DNA from: Candidatus Methanomethylophilus sp. 1R26
GTDB lineage: Archaea; Thermoplasmatota; Thermoplasmata; Methanomassiliicoccales; Methanomethylophilaceae
NCBI RefSeq assembly: GCF_001481295.1
Contig: NZ_LOPS01000017.1
Span: 45,248 to 109,247, forward strand
Length of the DNA: 64,000 nt
Direction: 5' to 3'
Part shown: positions 30,301 to 39,894 of the stretch, one piece after another
Numbering within the stretch: the first letter of the stretch is position 1
Layout of the letters: every line of letters starts with the position of its first letter
Program-made: the position numbers and the translations under genes
Notes under the pieces: model-generated
The model's input: the letters and a program-made list of their open reading frames with translations, nothing else
Told to the model about the DNA's origin: nothing
The model's database searches: none

Positions 30301-30919
30301 GGAATACGGGCAGCTGGTGGAGCAGACCAAGGTGCTCACCGGGAGGATAACCGAGCTCGACAGGCTCGCTGAGGAGCTGTCGCAGAAGAAGAAAGGGCTC
30401 TTCATGGAGGCGTACGACGCCGTGGACGCCAACTTCAAGGAGATCTACGCCAAGCTCTCCGGCGGAGGCGAGGCCTACATGGCCCTGGACGACCCGGAGG
30501 ACCCCTTCGCGGGAGGCCTGCAGATAAACGCCAAGCCGAGGAACGGGAAGATGACCCGCCTGGCGGCCCTGTCCGGAGGGGAGAAGTCGCTCACTGCGCT
30601 GTCGTTCATCTTCGCCATCCAGGAGTATCAGCCCTCGCCGTTCTACGTGCTCGACGAGGTCGACATGTTCCTGGATTCGGTCAACGCGGAGACGGTGGCC
30701 GCCAGGGTGAAGGAGTCCTCCGCCACGGCGCAGTTCATACAGGTCTCCCTGAGGCAGGTCGCCCTGCGGCATGCGGACCACCTCATAGGGGTCACGAGGC
30801 CGCCCAACGGCATCAGCAGGATCATCATGCAGCCCGATATCGCGGAAGTATCAAAATATGAGGAAGAAGCATTAAGGAATATGAAGAAGGAGGAGGAAGG
30901 CTCCTCCGGAACTCAATGA
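27312..30919 (+). CDS. smc: Chromosome segregation SMC ATPase, frameshifted
   Basis: Condensin ATPase for chromosome compaction. Walker A GPNGSGKSNIGDAI near the N-terminus, long coiled coils (about residues 165-510 and 690-1020), a hinge (IKGIRGTVAQL to SGAMTGG), signature LSGGEKSLTALSF and Walker B FYVLDEVDMFLD. The frame breaks at 29542-29543; one more G gives LLRAKKGLAAAEADL and restores about 1,202 residues. Within the hinge, 28988-29012 reads oddly (TRSSSTID) where shifted bases would read VVVDN, suggesting several compensating losses. ATG 27312 was chosen because FKSFGG follows at the family position; an upstream ATG at 27282 adds ten residues. Heads an smc-scpA-scpB operon. Confidence 0.93.
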
Positions 30920-30929
30920 GGGATGAGAA

Positions 30930-31779
30930 ATGGATGGGAAGGATGGGAACGCGGCCACCGAGCAGATCGAGCAGCATCTGCTCTACTACAAGGCGATGGC
31001 CGACAGCGATGCCGACATAGAGAGGTTCGACGGGTATCTGAGGACCCTCAGGGAGACCGGGGACAACGCCAAGCTCGACGACCCGGTGGACGAATCGATA
31101 AGGGCGGTGTTCAGCGCGGTGCTGGACAACGGGTTCGACCCCTGGGCCATCGACCTGGACGAGTTCGTCAGGGTGTACAGCGCCAAGGTCGCCGGCGGAA
31201 GGTTCGACATGGTGGTCGCCGGGAGCCTCCTGCTGATGGCATGGAAGGTCCTTAACGCACAGTCCGACAGGCTCCGCCTGATCGCCGAGCCCCCCGAGCC
31301 CGAGGTCCTGGAGGAGGATTTCGCCTTCGAGGACGAGGACCCGATGGTGGTGCCCGACATAGTCCTGAGGGCCTCGTACGCCAGGGACGTGCCCCGCAGT
31401 CACCATGAAGGACATCCTCGATGCCTTCGAGGGGGCCAGGGAAGAGGCCGAGATCGCCCGCGCCAGGGAGATCAGCAGGGAGAAGCTGAAGAACAGGGAG
31501 CCCCTGAAGTTCGACAACAAGGCGCACCGCGAGGACGACGAGAGGACCGTCGAGAAGGTCTACGAGAGGATCAAGAGCATGGGCGCAGGGCCGATGCCGA
31601 TCACCGAGTTCTACAGCGGGGACGTCGAGCAGAACATCACCGTCTTCGTCTCCGTGCTGCACCTGGTGAGGAACGGCCTGCTGGATGTTTCCCAGACCGA
31701 GCTCCCCTACGGGGAGATCACCGTCCAGATAAAGGCCCCCGAGGCCAGGGTGCCCGTGGCAGAGGCCGCGGTGAACTGA
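30930..31779 (+). CDS. scpA: Segregation and condensation protein A, frameshifted
   Basis: Kleisin subunit that bridges the SMC heads. The N-terminal part (EQHLLYYKAMADSD, then FVRVYSAKVAGGRFDMVVAG, LLLMAWKVLNAQSD) and the C-terminal winged-helix part (FYSGDVEQNITVFVSVLHLV) are in different frames. Removing one C from the run 31392-31395 gives RDVPAVTMKDILDAFEGA and one protein of about 282 residues. Unlike most breaks in this window this one is an extra base. Directly after smc. Confidence 0.88.
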
Positions 31780-31780
31780 T

Positions 31781-32340
31781 ATGGACGAGAGGACCATCGT
31801 GGAGGCCGCCCTATTCGCGGCCACCGAGTCTCTCAGGGTGGACGACATCGTCGCCAGGACCGGCCTCAGCGAGCCGGACGTCCGCTACGCCCTCAAGGAC
31901 CTCAAGATGGAGTACGATATGCGCAATTCCGCGATCGTCATCTCCGAGGCGGCCGGGAACTACCGCATGGTGCTCAGACAGGAATATCAAAATATATTGA
32001 CGATTTCGCCAGGCCGGCCATCCCCGGCGGCGTCATGCGCACGCTGGTGACCATCGCCTACAACCAGCCCGTCCTCCAGTCGAAGCTGGTCAAGGTGCGC
32101 GGGCCCCGCGCCTATGAGGACGTGAAGGTCCTCAGGAGCATGGGCCTGGTATCCGCCAGCAGCAACGGCCAGACCAAGGAGCTCAGCACCACGGCCAAGT
32201 TCGCCGAGCAGTTCGGCATCGGCACCAACTCGAAGGCGGCCATCCGCAAGTGGATCGAGGAGAACTCCTCCAAGAGCAGCTCCGCAGGGGATGCGGAGGA
32301 AGAGGACACGGCCCCCGAGGACAAGAACGACGCGTCCTGA
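31781..32340 (+). CDS. scpB: Segregation and condensation protein B, frameshifted
   Basis: Winged-helix partner of the condensin complex. VEAALFAATESLRVDDIV and VSEAAGNYRMVLR-like residues form the first winged helix; TLVTIAYNQPVLQSKLVKVRG starts the second. Adding one T at about 31987 gives RQEYSKYIDDFARPAIPGG and joins the two frames, about 186 residues. The acidic C-terminal tail ends at 32340. Starts one base after the scpA stop. Confidence 0.88.
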
Positions 32341-32403
32341 CCCCGTCTTGCTCCGGATCCGCACATCTATAGAGGCTATAGCGGGATATATCGCGCGCAC
32401 GAA

Positions 32404-32411
32404 GTTATATA
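32404..32411 (+). promoter_or_regulatory. TATA box of the ABC transporter operon
   Basis: GTTATATA in the gap after scpB. Standard spacing puts the start of transcription near 32433, giving a leader of about 50 bases ahead of the permease ATG at 32487. This is unusual here, as other genes look leaderless. Confidence 0.5.
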
Positions 32412-32436
32412 ATCGCGCGGCAATCCGAAGGAGGCA

Positions 32437-32490
32437 ATGTATGGGACCGGCGATCCTATCGCCAGGTCCCCGCAGGACGTCCTCCGATGA
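32437..32490 (+). CDS. Possible 17-codon leader peptide
   Basis: GGAGG at 32430-32434 precedes ATG 32437, which opens a 17-codon frame (MYGTGDPIARSPQDVLR) whose TGA overlaps the permease ATG as ATGA. The frame lies over a strong hairpin (32443-32470). It may couple translation of the leader to the transporter. It could also be chance, or the remnant of an upstream cistron; no known family is recognisable. Confidence 0.35.
   Translation: MYGTGDPIARSPQDVLR
32443..32470 (+). promoter_or_regulatory. Strong leader hairpin before the ABC transporter
   Basis: GGGACC-GGCGAT, a CCT loop, then ATCGCC, one unpaired A and GGTCCC: twelve base pairs closed by a three-base loop. A ten-base palindrome AGGACGTCCT (32474-32483) follows before the permease start. 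The position in the message leader suggests a regulatory role. Confidence 0.45.
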
Positions 32491-34130
32491 GTTTTCTAGA
32501 CAGGGTGAACAAGGCCTCGGAAAAGGAGAGCACGCGCAGAGCGTGGTTCTCGCTGGCGCTCGCCGTCTTCATCATAATCATCCTGATACCGTCCGTATAC
32601 GTCGTAACCAAGATCCTCACCCAATGGGACAGCGTCTCCGACGTCTGGAACGACACGTCGGAGATGGGCCAGATCTGGGAGGCCGTCGGCAACTCCTTCG
32701 GGCTCGCGTTCGCCGTCACCATATTCGACATCATCGTCGGGCTCCCGATGGCCTGGATCATGGTGAGGAAGGAGTTCCGGGGCAAAGGGCTCCTGGATTC
32801 CCTCCTGGACATGCCGCTGGCCTTCCCCACTGCTGTCCTGGGCCTCAGCGTCCTCATGTTCTGGGGATGCCCCGACGGCGTGGACATCCCCGGGCTGGGG
32901 CTCCATCTCTCCCCCTTCTGCGCCCTGTTCCTCCTGCACGTGATCTTCACATACCCTTACATCGTCCGCTCCCTCTCCGGGATCCTGGAGCAGATCGATA
33001 CCAGTTACGAGACGGCCGCCATGACCCTGGGCGCCAGCCGCTGGACCGCCGTGCGCACCATAACCCTGCCCCTTTTCCGCGCCGGGCTCGTCACCGGGTT
33101 CATCCTCTGCTTCGCGCGTTCCCTCTCCGAGACCGGCGGCACCTACATCACCCTCATGATCCTGGGACATCAGACCGACTTCTTCACCGGCCCGACGTAC
33201 ATCATGACCCACAAGCACGGGAACGAGGCCACCCCGGAGATGATCCTCATCAGCGTGATCATGATCCTCATCGCGCTGGCCCTCCTGGTGGCCGCGAGGT
33301 ACATAATCACGAGGGTCGGGATCCCGGGGGAGAAGGTCTTCCCGGAGCTGGGGAGGAAGCTCAGCCACGGCGCGGTCCCCAAGATCAAGGACGGCCTGGC
33401 CGTGCTGGTGCTGTTCGTGATGGTCCTCATACCGTCGTTCTACATCTTCATGTACCTGACGGAGCCCGGCGACATAGACGGGGGCAGGCTGGCCGGGTCG
33501 ATAGCCAATTCCTTCCTGATAGCCGGGGCGGCGGTGGCCTTCGACGTGGTCTTCGGGATACCGTTGGCCATGTACATAGCCAGGCACAGGGGGGAGAAGC
33601 TGGCCGGGACCCTGGACAACCTGATGAACGTCCCGCTCATAGTCCCGACCACCGCCCTGGGAGTATCGCTTTACCTGTTCTGGACTGACATCGGGGACGG
33701 GGTGCCGGAGATGCTCCTGGTCATCCTGGGGCATATATCGTTCACCTATCCGCTGGTCGTGAGGAACATCGCCGGCGCCGTGGAGGAGGTCGACCCCTCC
33801 TACGAGGAGACGGCCATGACCCTGGGTGCCAAGCCCTTCCAGACCTTCAGCAGGGTCCTCCTGCCGATGATAAAGAACTCCGTCATAGCCGGGGCCATAA
33901 TGGCGTTCACCCGTTCCCTCGGGGAGACCGGCGCCACCTACGCCATCGCGCCGGACGTGGATTCCGTGCCGATCTACATCGTCAACCTGGTCCAGAAGGG
34001 AGTGGAGACCGGCGACCCGTCATGCTATGCCGATGCGGCCATAGCGTCCATCGTGCTGATCGCGATATGCTTCCTGCTGATGCTGGCTGTCAGGCGCCTC
34101 AGCCGCCGCGAGGAGGCGCGCCATGACTGA
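32487..34130 (+). CDS. ABC transporter fused double permease (ThiP/FbpB-like)
   Basis: 547 residues with about 12 membrane helices. Two permease halves each carry the loop that contacts the ATPase: YETAAMTLGASRWTAVRTITLP (about residue 180) and YEETAMTLGAKPFQTFSRVLLP (about 450). Fused permeases of this kind are known for ferric iron, thiamine and phosphonate importers. Two different ATPase genes follow, but no substrate-binding protein gene is seen nearby, so the substrate is open. The ATGA overlap with the leader peptide fixes the start. Confidence 0.85.
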   Translation: MSFLDRVNKASEKESTRRAWFSLALAVFIIIILIPSVYVVTKILTQWDSVSDVWNDTSEMGQIWEAVGNSFGLAFAVTIFDIIVGLPMAWIMVRKEFRGKGLLDSLLDMPLAFPTAVLGLSVLMFWGCPDGVDIPGLGLHLSPFCALFLLHVIFTYPYIVRSLSGILEQIDTSYETAAMTLGASRWTAVRTITLPLFRAGLVTGFILCFARSLSETGGTYITLMILGHQTDFFTGPTYIMTHKHGNEATPEMILISVIMILIALALLVAARYIITRVGIPGEKVFPELGRKLSHGAVPKIKDGLAVLVLFVMVLIPSFYIFMYLTEPGDIDGGRLAGSIANSFLIAGAAVAFDVVFGIPLAMYIARHRGEKLAGTLDNLMNVPLIVPTTALGVSLYLFWTDIGDGVPEMLLVILGHISFTYPLVVRNIAGAVEEVDPSYEETAMTLGAKPFQTFSRVLLPMIKNSVIAGAIMAFTRSLGETGATYAIAPDVDSVPIYIVNLVQKGVETGDPSCYADAAIASIVLIAICFLLMLAVRRLSRREEARHD

Positions 34131-35262
34131 GATCGTGCTCGATCACATCCGCAAATCGTTCGGCGACGTCTCCGCATCGGACGACCTCTGCCTCACGGTG
34201 AGGGACGGGGAGTACCTGTGCCTCCTCGGCCCGACCGGCGCGGGGAAGACCACCGCGCTCAGGATGATCTGCGGCCTCGCCAAGCCCGATTCCGGGCGCG
34301 TGCTCTTCGACGGGAAGGACATGTCCGAGGTACCGATCAGCGAACGCAAGGCGACGATGCTGTCCCAGACATATGCCCTGTTCCCGAACATGAACGTCTA
34401 CGACAACGTGACCTTCTCCCCGAGGATCCGCGGATGGCCCGATGAGGACACCCGGAAGCTCGCCACGTCCATGATCGATATGGTGCACATGAGCAAGAAG
34501 GCGGGGAACATGCCGGGCGAGCTCTCGGGAGGGCAGCAGCAGAGGGCGGCCCTGGCACGTGCGCTCGCCTCGGATTCGAAGGTGCTCCTCCTCGACGAGC
34601 CACTCCGCGCTCTGGACGCCAGGCTCAGGATCGAGCTCAGGAAGGAGCTGAAATCGATGGTCAAGGACATGGGGCTGACCGCGGTCCATGTCACCCACGA
34701 CCAGGACGAGGCGATGGAGGTGGCCGACCGCATCGCCATCATACGCAAGGGGAGGATTCTGCAGGTGGGGACGCCGATGGACATCTTCCAGAACCCGGCA
34801 TCGCCGTTCGTCGCCAATTTCCTGGGCAGGTCGAACGTGTTCAGCGGCAGGCTGCTCCGCTCCGGCCCGGAGGGCTCGGAGGTCGAACTGATGCCCGGGA
34901 CGGTCATCCGCGCGAGGAGCACGGACCTGGAGCCCGGGTCGCAGGCGGTCGTGGCGGTCAAGGTCGGGACCACGGTCCCGGAGGTCGTCGGGGCCAAGGC
35001 CGACGTCCAGGACAAGCACCTGCCTGATTTCCTGCCCGACGGCTACCTCAGGGGGAAGGTTGCCAGGGTGCTTTACGAAGGGGCGACTATCACGGTGGAG
35101 ACGGAAGTGGAGGGCCTAGGCATCGTCTCGAGCCAAAGGTCCAGCAGGAGGTACGAGATGTACTCGCCGGGGATGGAGGTCACAATCACATGGCAGCCTG
35201 AGAAGGCCTCGGTGTTCCCGATGCCCGAGGGAGGCCTGGAGGAGGAGATGCGCCTTGACTGA
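34123..35262 (+). CDS. ABC transporter ATP-binding protein with TOBE domain (first)
   Basis: 379 residues. Walker A LLGPTGAGKTTALRM, signature ELSGGQQQRAALARAL, Walker B VLLLDEPLRALD and switch histidine HVTHDQDEA. The C-terminal part after residue 230 (NFLGRSNVFSGRLL) is a TOBE domain of the CUT1/FbpC/PotA type. Overlaps the permease by eight bases. Confidence 0.9.
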   Translation: MTEIVLDHIRKSFGDVSASDDLCLTVRDGEYLCLLGPTGAGKTTALRMICGLAKPDSGRVLFDGKDMSEVPISERKATMLSQTYALFPNMNVYDNVTFSPRIRGWPDEDTRKLATSMIDMVHMSKKAGNMPGELSGGQQQRAALARALASDSKVLLLDEPLRALDARLRIELRKELKSMVKDMGLTAVHVTHDQDEAMEVADRIAIIRKGRILQVGTPMDIFQNPASPFVANFLGRSNVFSGRLLRSGPEGSEVELMPGTVIRARSTDLEPGSQAVVAVKVGTTVPEVVGAKADVQDKHLPDFLPDGYLRGKVARVLYEGATITVETEVEGLGIVSSQRSSRRYEMYSPGMEVTITWQPEKASVFPMPEGGLEEEMRLD

Positions 35263-36391
35263 CGAGAAGGTTCAGGCAGCGCCGGCCCCGGAACAGGAGG
35301 CCCCGGTCCCAAAGATCCGCCTGGAGCACGTCTCCATGAGGTTCGGCAGCTTCTACGCCGTGCGCGACATCTGCCTGGACGTAGCCGAGGGGGAGTACGT
35401 CACGATCCTGGGTCCCAGCGGATGCGGGAAGACCTCCCTGATCAAGGTCATATCCGGGATATGGAGGCCCACCGAGGGGAGGGTGCTCATCGACGGCCGC
35501 GACGTCACGGACGTCCCCTTGGAGGACAGGGACGTCGGCTACGTGTTCCAGAACATCGCGCTCTTCCCCAACATGACCAACAGGAAGAACGCCGAGTACG
35601 GGCCCAGGGTGCGCGGCGAGGACCCGGAAAAGAGAAAGGAGACGGCGGAGAAGTACCTGAAGCTGGTCGGCATGCTCGACCGCGCCGGCATGTTCCCGCA
35701 GGAGCTGTCCGGAGGTGAGAAGCAGAAGGTCGCGATAGCCCGCGCCCTCTCGTCCGGATCGAAGATAATCATGCTTGACGAGCCCCTCTCCGCCCTCGAC
35801 GCCAGGGTCAGGATGGAGCTCAGGTACGAGATCCGCAGGATCGTCAAGGAACTGGGCATCACCATCCTCCATGTCACCCACGACCAGGAGGAGGCCATGT
35901 CGGTCTCCGACCGCATCGTGCTTATGAAGAGGGGCACGGTGCATGAGACGGGCAGCCCCCTGGAGATCTACAGGAACCCCAAGACGGTATTCGCCGCCTA
36001 TTTCATCGGCGAGATAAACCTGCTCACGGGGGTCATCGAGAGCCGCACCATGAAAGGCTGGACGAAGGTCCGCCTGAGGGGCGGGAAAACTGTCAAAGCA
36101 GGACCCAGCAGCCTGCAGGAGGGCGAGGCCGCGGTTGTCGCGGTCCGCCCGGAGAACGTCTACACCACGGATGACGGGATCCGCGCCAAGGTGCAGGGGT
36201 CGGTGTTCATGGGGACCTACTGGAGGGTCAGGGTCAGGACCGAGACCGACGACAACGTCGAGTACAACCTGTCCGACAACCTGGACCCGCCGGCGGACGG
36301 GAGCATCGTGCGCGTCAGCTTCAACAAGGAGATGACCCAGGTGTTCCAGGTCCCGGAAGAGGGATTATCGGAGGCGATCAGCCTTGAGTGA
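35255..36391 (+). CDS. ABC transporter ATP-binding protein with TOBE domain (second)
   Basis: 378 residues from TTG 35255, overlapping the first ATPase. Walker A LGPSGCGKTSLIKV, signature ELSGGEKQKVAIARAL, Walker B IIMLDEPLSALDAR and HVTHDQEEAMS. A TOBE-like C-terminus follows. With the first ATPase it may form a heterodimer on the two non-identical permease halves; most systems of this type have a single ATPase gene. Both copies have intact catalytic motifs. Confidence 0.9.
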   Translation: MTDEKVQAAPAPEQEAPVPKIRLEHVSMRFGSFYAVRDICLDVAEGEYVTILGPSGCGKTSLIKVISGIWRPTEGRVLIDGRDVTDVPLEDRDVGYVFQNIALFPNMTNRKNAEYGPRVRGEDPEKRKETAEKYLKLVGMLDRAGMFPQELSGGEKQKVAIARALSSGSKIIMLDEPLSALDARVRMELRYEIRRIVKELGITILHVTHDQEEAMSVSDRIVLMKRGTVHETGSPLEIYRNPKTVFAAYFIGEINLLTGVIESRTMKGWTKVRLRGGKTVKAGPSSLQEGEAAVVAVRPENVYTTDDGIRAKVQGSVFMGTYWRVRVRTETDDNVEYNLSDNLDPPADGSIVRVSFNKEMTQVFQVPEEGLSEAISLE

Positions 36392-37062
36392 AAGCAACAA
36401 AGCTCTATTGGATTGGTTCGGGAAGAGGAAGGAGAGCTCGGTCACGGAGGATGCCCGCGGCCATGCTCTCTCGATATGCGACTGCGCTTCGGACCTGAGG
36501 AACGTGCTCGACTGCATGGCCCGCGGGGACAGAAGGGGCAAGGAAAGGGATAGAGAGACTGATCCTCGCCGAGGATGAGTCCGTCCGCGTGAGCGAGCGC
36601 CTCTGCGTCCGCATCAGCCGCGGGGAGATCGATCCCCGCGCCAGGATGGACCTGATAAGGTACGTGAGGAAGACCCAGACGATTGCGGGGCTCACCAAGG
36701 AAGGCGCCATCCGCGTGCAGCTGGCCCTGGAAACGGCCGCCGCGGTGCCGCAGGAGGTCTGGAAGGAGATCTCCGCCACAGTGTCCGAGCTCGCCGAGGA
36801 GGTGAGGTTCATCGCGGCCGCCATCGAAGCGGTCGACTCCGACCCCAAGGAGGCCAACCGCCAGGCCGAGGCCGTCAGCGACCAGGAAAGAGTGATAGAC
36901 GGGATGTATTATTCATCCCTGAAGCACATATACCTGTCAGAGATGGACACGAGGGCGCTGCTCATCGTTTCCGGGCTCATCGAGTGCATCGAAGATGCTG
37001 CCGATGCCGGCAAGGACTGCGTCGACATCATACAGATTATGCTGGCTGCGAAAGGGATCTGA
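36384..37062 (+). CDS. DUF47/PhoU-like helical protein, frameshifted
   Basis: All-helical protein of about 225 residues beginning at TTG 36384, which overlaps the second ATPase. WFGKRK at the start, SICDCASDLRNVLDCM and repeated VRVSERLCVRI, EEVRFIAAAIEAVD helices fit the DUF47 (PhoU-like) family, often tied to phosphate uptake control. The frame breaks at the GGG run 36547-36549; removing one G gives GKERIERLILAEDESVRV. Its place at the end of the ABC operon hints at phosphate, phosphonate or another oxyanion as substrate. Confidence 0.65.
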
Positions 37063-37063
37063 A

Positions 37064-38442
37064 ATGGGGAAGATGTTCGGGACCAACGGGATACGCGGTA
37101 TCGTCAACGAGGACATGAACGCGGCGCTTGCGCTGCAGATAGGCAAGGCCGTCGGCAAAGAGTTCCCGGGAAGGGTGGCCGTCGGCACCGATACCCGTCT
37201 CTCCGCCGACATGCTCACCGCGGCGGTCGCCTCCGGCCTGATGTCGGTCGGATGCGACGTGGACCTCCTCGGCATGCTCCCGACCCCGGCCATCCAATAC
37301 TATGTGAAGAGCCATCAGGACATCAGCGCGGCGGTCATTGTCACCGCATCCCACAATCCCCCGGAGTTCAACGGGCTCAAGGTCATAGCCGGCGACGGGA
37401 CCGAGGCATCGAAGGATGCCGAGAACGCCATAGAGGACCTCTACGGCACGGAGATCGAGACCGTCCCCTGGGACGCCGTGGGCAAGACCAGGGAGGTGCC
37501 CGGAGCGGCCGAGGAGTACGTGGACGCCATCCTGTCCAGGGCCGACGTCAAGGCGATCCAGGATGCCAAGCTGACCGTCGTCATCGACTGCGCCAACGGG
37601 GCGTCCTGCTTCACATCCCCCCTGCTCCTCAGGAAACTTGGCGTCAGGGCGGTCATGCTCAATGCCTCTCCCGACGGGACCTTCCCCGGGCATCCCTCTG
37701 AGCCCACCGCGGACAACCTGAAGGACCTCTGCAGGATGGTCCCGGAGGTCAAGGCGGACCTTGGCATAGCCCATGACGGCGATGCGGACAGGTGCGTCTT
37801 CGTGGACGGGAGCGGGAACTACGTTCCCGGGGACAAGACCCTGGCCGTGCTGTCCAAATCAATGTGCCAGAGGAAGGAAGGCTCGGTCGTCGTGACCCCT
37901 GTGGCCACTTCCTCCGTCATCGAGGATGCCGTCGCTTCCGTCGGCGGCCGGGTCATCAGGACCGCCGTCGGATCGCCTGTCGTCGCCCGCAAGATGATGG
38001 AGGTCGGAGGGGTCATGGGCGGGGAGGAGAACGGAGGGCTGATCTTCCCGGACAACCAGTACTGCAGGGACGGCGCCATGGCCATAGTCCGCATGCTCGA
38101 GTGCATAATCAGGAACGGGCCGCTCAGCGGGCAGGTCGCTTCCCTGCCCACCTATTACACCGTCAAGGACAAGATCTCCTGCCCCAACCAGATGAAGAAG
38201 AAGCTCCTGAAGCACATGGCCGAGTACTCCCAGGACGAGCGCATCGACAAGACCGATGGAATCAAAGTGCTCTTCAGGGACGGCTGGGTCCTCATGAGCC
38301 GTCCGGCACGGAGCCTATCTTCAGGATCTACGCCGAATCCAGGGACGAGGCCAAGGCCGCCGCCTATGCGGACAGGTACATGAAGGAAGCGGAGAAGTTC
38401 CTGTCGGAATCCGCGCCTGCCGGCCAGTCCCGCAGGAAGTGA
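37064..38442 (+). CDS. glmM: Phosphoglucosamine/phosphohexose mutase, frameshifted
   Basis: Interconverts hexosamine or hexose 6- and 1-phosphates for sugar nucleotide synthesis. FGTNGIRGIVNED at the N-terminus, the phosphoserine loop VTASHNPPEFNG, the metal loop AHDGDADRC, the sugar loop GGEENGGLIF and the phosphate loop RPSGTEPIFRIYAE. The last motif requires one G to be restored at about 38298 (GAGCCG to GAGGCCG). About 459 residues after repair. Archaeal members of this family vary between GlmM and ManB activity. Confidence 0.88.
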
Positions 38443-38456
38443 AAAAGGTCCCAGGC

Positions 38457-39317
38457 TCAGCGTTTCAGGGATTTTCCGAGGACAGCGAGGCCTTCGTTGA
38501 TGAGCCTCGCGCCGAGGATCGAGGTGATCCCGGACGGATCTGCAGGGGGGCAGATCTCCATGACGTCCATCCCGGCGAGCCTGTCGCCGATGATGTTTAT
38601 GACCTTCCGCACGTCGTTGGGGGTGAGGCCGAACGGTTCCGGGGTGCCGGTCCCGGGAGCGTAGGCCGGGTCTATGCCGTCTATGTCTATCGAGAGGTAG
38701 ACCTTGTCCGCCTTGAAGCCGTCCAGTGCTTTCTTGACGGCCCATTCGATGCCGTGGTCGAAGACGTCGAAGGAGGTGATGTAAGGGACGACATCGTCCC
38801 TTTCGAGCTCCTCCCTCCCGATCGACCTGACGCCGACCGCGCAGCAGTTCTCGATGCCCAGGTGCTCGGAGGCCCTCCGGGTCACGCAGGCGTGGCTGTT
38901 CGGAGTGCCCATGTACTCGTCCCTGGAATCAAGGTGAGCGTCTATGGTCATCAGGGCGATGCTGTTCTTCTCGAACGACTGTATGACCGGCACAGTGGCG
39001 GAATGTTCTCCGCCGATGACTATCGGGAACTTTCCGTCCCTGATGACGGGCCCGGCAGCGAACTTTACCTCCTCGAACATGTCCTCGGGGAGGATGAAGT
39101 CGTCGCAGTTCCCGTAGTCGTTCACCTTCGGCTTCTCGTCGTTAAGGTGATAGAAAATCGTCTCCTCGAAATTGTAGGAGGCGCGCCTTACGGCAGTGGG
39201 GGCCTCGCGGGCCCCTGCTTTGAAAGATGCGGTATGATCGTAGGGCACACCTATGATGACTGCATCGGCCTCGTTGTACTCGGCGTCCGAATCGGCATAA
39301 GTGAGCCCGTACGGCAT
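38457..39317 (-). CDS. speB: Agmatinase family enzyme
   Basis: Hydrolyses agmatine to putrescine and urea. Manganese ligands are visible in GGEHSATVP, TIDAHLDSRD and SIDIDGIDPAYAPG. 286 residues. Lies nine bases after the aIF5A gene in the same operon, linking polyamine supply to hypusine modification of that factor. Related ureohydrolases (arginase, guanidinobutyrase) cannot be fully excluded, but the archaeal context favours agmatinase. Confidence 0.88.
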   Translation of the reverse strand: MPYGLTYADSDAEYNEADAVIIGVPYDHTASFKAGAREAPTAVRRASYNFEETIFYHLNDEKPKVNDYGNCDDFILPEDMFEEVKFAAGPVIRDGKFPIVIGGEHSATVPVIQSFEKNSIALMTIDAHLDSRDEYMGTPNSHACVTRRASEHLGIENCCAVGVRSIGREELERDDVVPYITSFDVFDHGIEWAVKKALDGFKADKVYLSIDIDGIDPAYAPGTGTPEPFGLTPNDVRKVINIIGDRLAGMDVMEICPPADPSGITSILGARLINEGLAVLGKSLKR

Positions 39318-39326
39318 GCCGGCCCC

Positions 39327-39717
39327 TCACATCAGCTTCATCCTGTCCATCGCTACGATGTACAGGATCTCAGCACCGTCCGTGAGGACCGACTCATGGT
39401 CGGGGGTTGATGGGCATGCTGAAGGTCTCGAAGGTCTCGAGATCCATGATCTGGACTTCGTTGTTGGCCTCATCGATGGAGATGACCTGTCCCTTTCTCT
39501 TGTCGATGACAGGGACCTGCACCTTCGCGGAAACAGGCGCGTTGATGGACCTCTTCTGGCCGGTGAAGATATCGGTCGCCTCGATGCTTGCTTTGGCGGA
39601 TCCGTGCTTTCCGGGCTTGGAGGTGGTGATGCTGATAATCTTGCAGGGGCAGTCATCGATGTTAACGTACCTTCCGATCTTGAGCTCACGGAGCTCTTTC
39701 ATTTCCCACTCGGCCAT
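39327..39717 (-). CDS. eif5A: Translation factor aIF5A, frameshifted near its C-terminus
   Basis: Hypusine-containing factor that helps ribosomes through difficult peptide bonds. The hypusination loop TSKPGKHGSAK holds the modified lysine (around residue 36). The second OB-fold domain starts at QVPVIDKRKGQVI. As read, the protein stops early at 39394, but deleting one base from the G5 run at 39402-39406 gives SMPINPDHESVLTDGAEIL and the normal C-terminus to 39327, about 129 residues. Starts at ATG 39717. Confidence 0.92.
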
Positions 39718-39894
39718 AATCAAACCTTCTTATGATTCATGTTTGCCTGATGCTCACTGTATTCTCTTGTTCTTCTCGCGCATGTATTGCGGTTCTGGAA
39801 CGATATCGATATGGAACACGGCAATCGGGTCGTGGTAAGGCCTGAAAATATATAATGCGAACGGATGCGCGCGGGCTGTCCAGACGTCAGCCGA

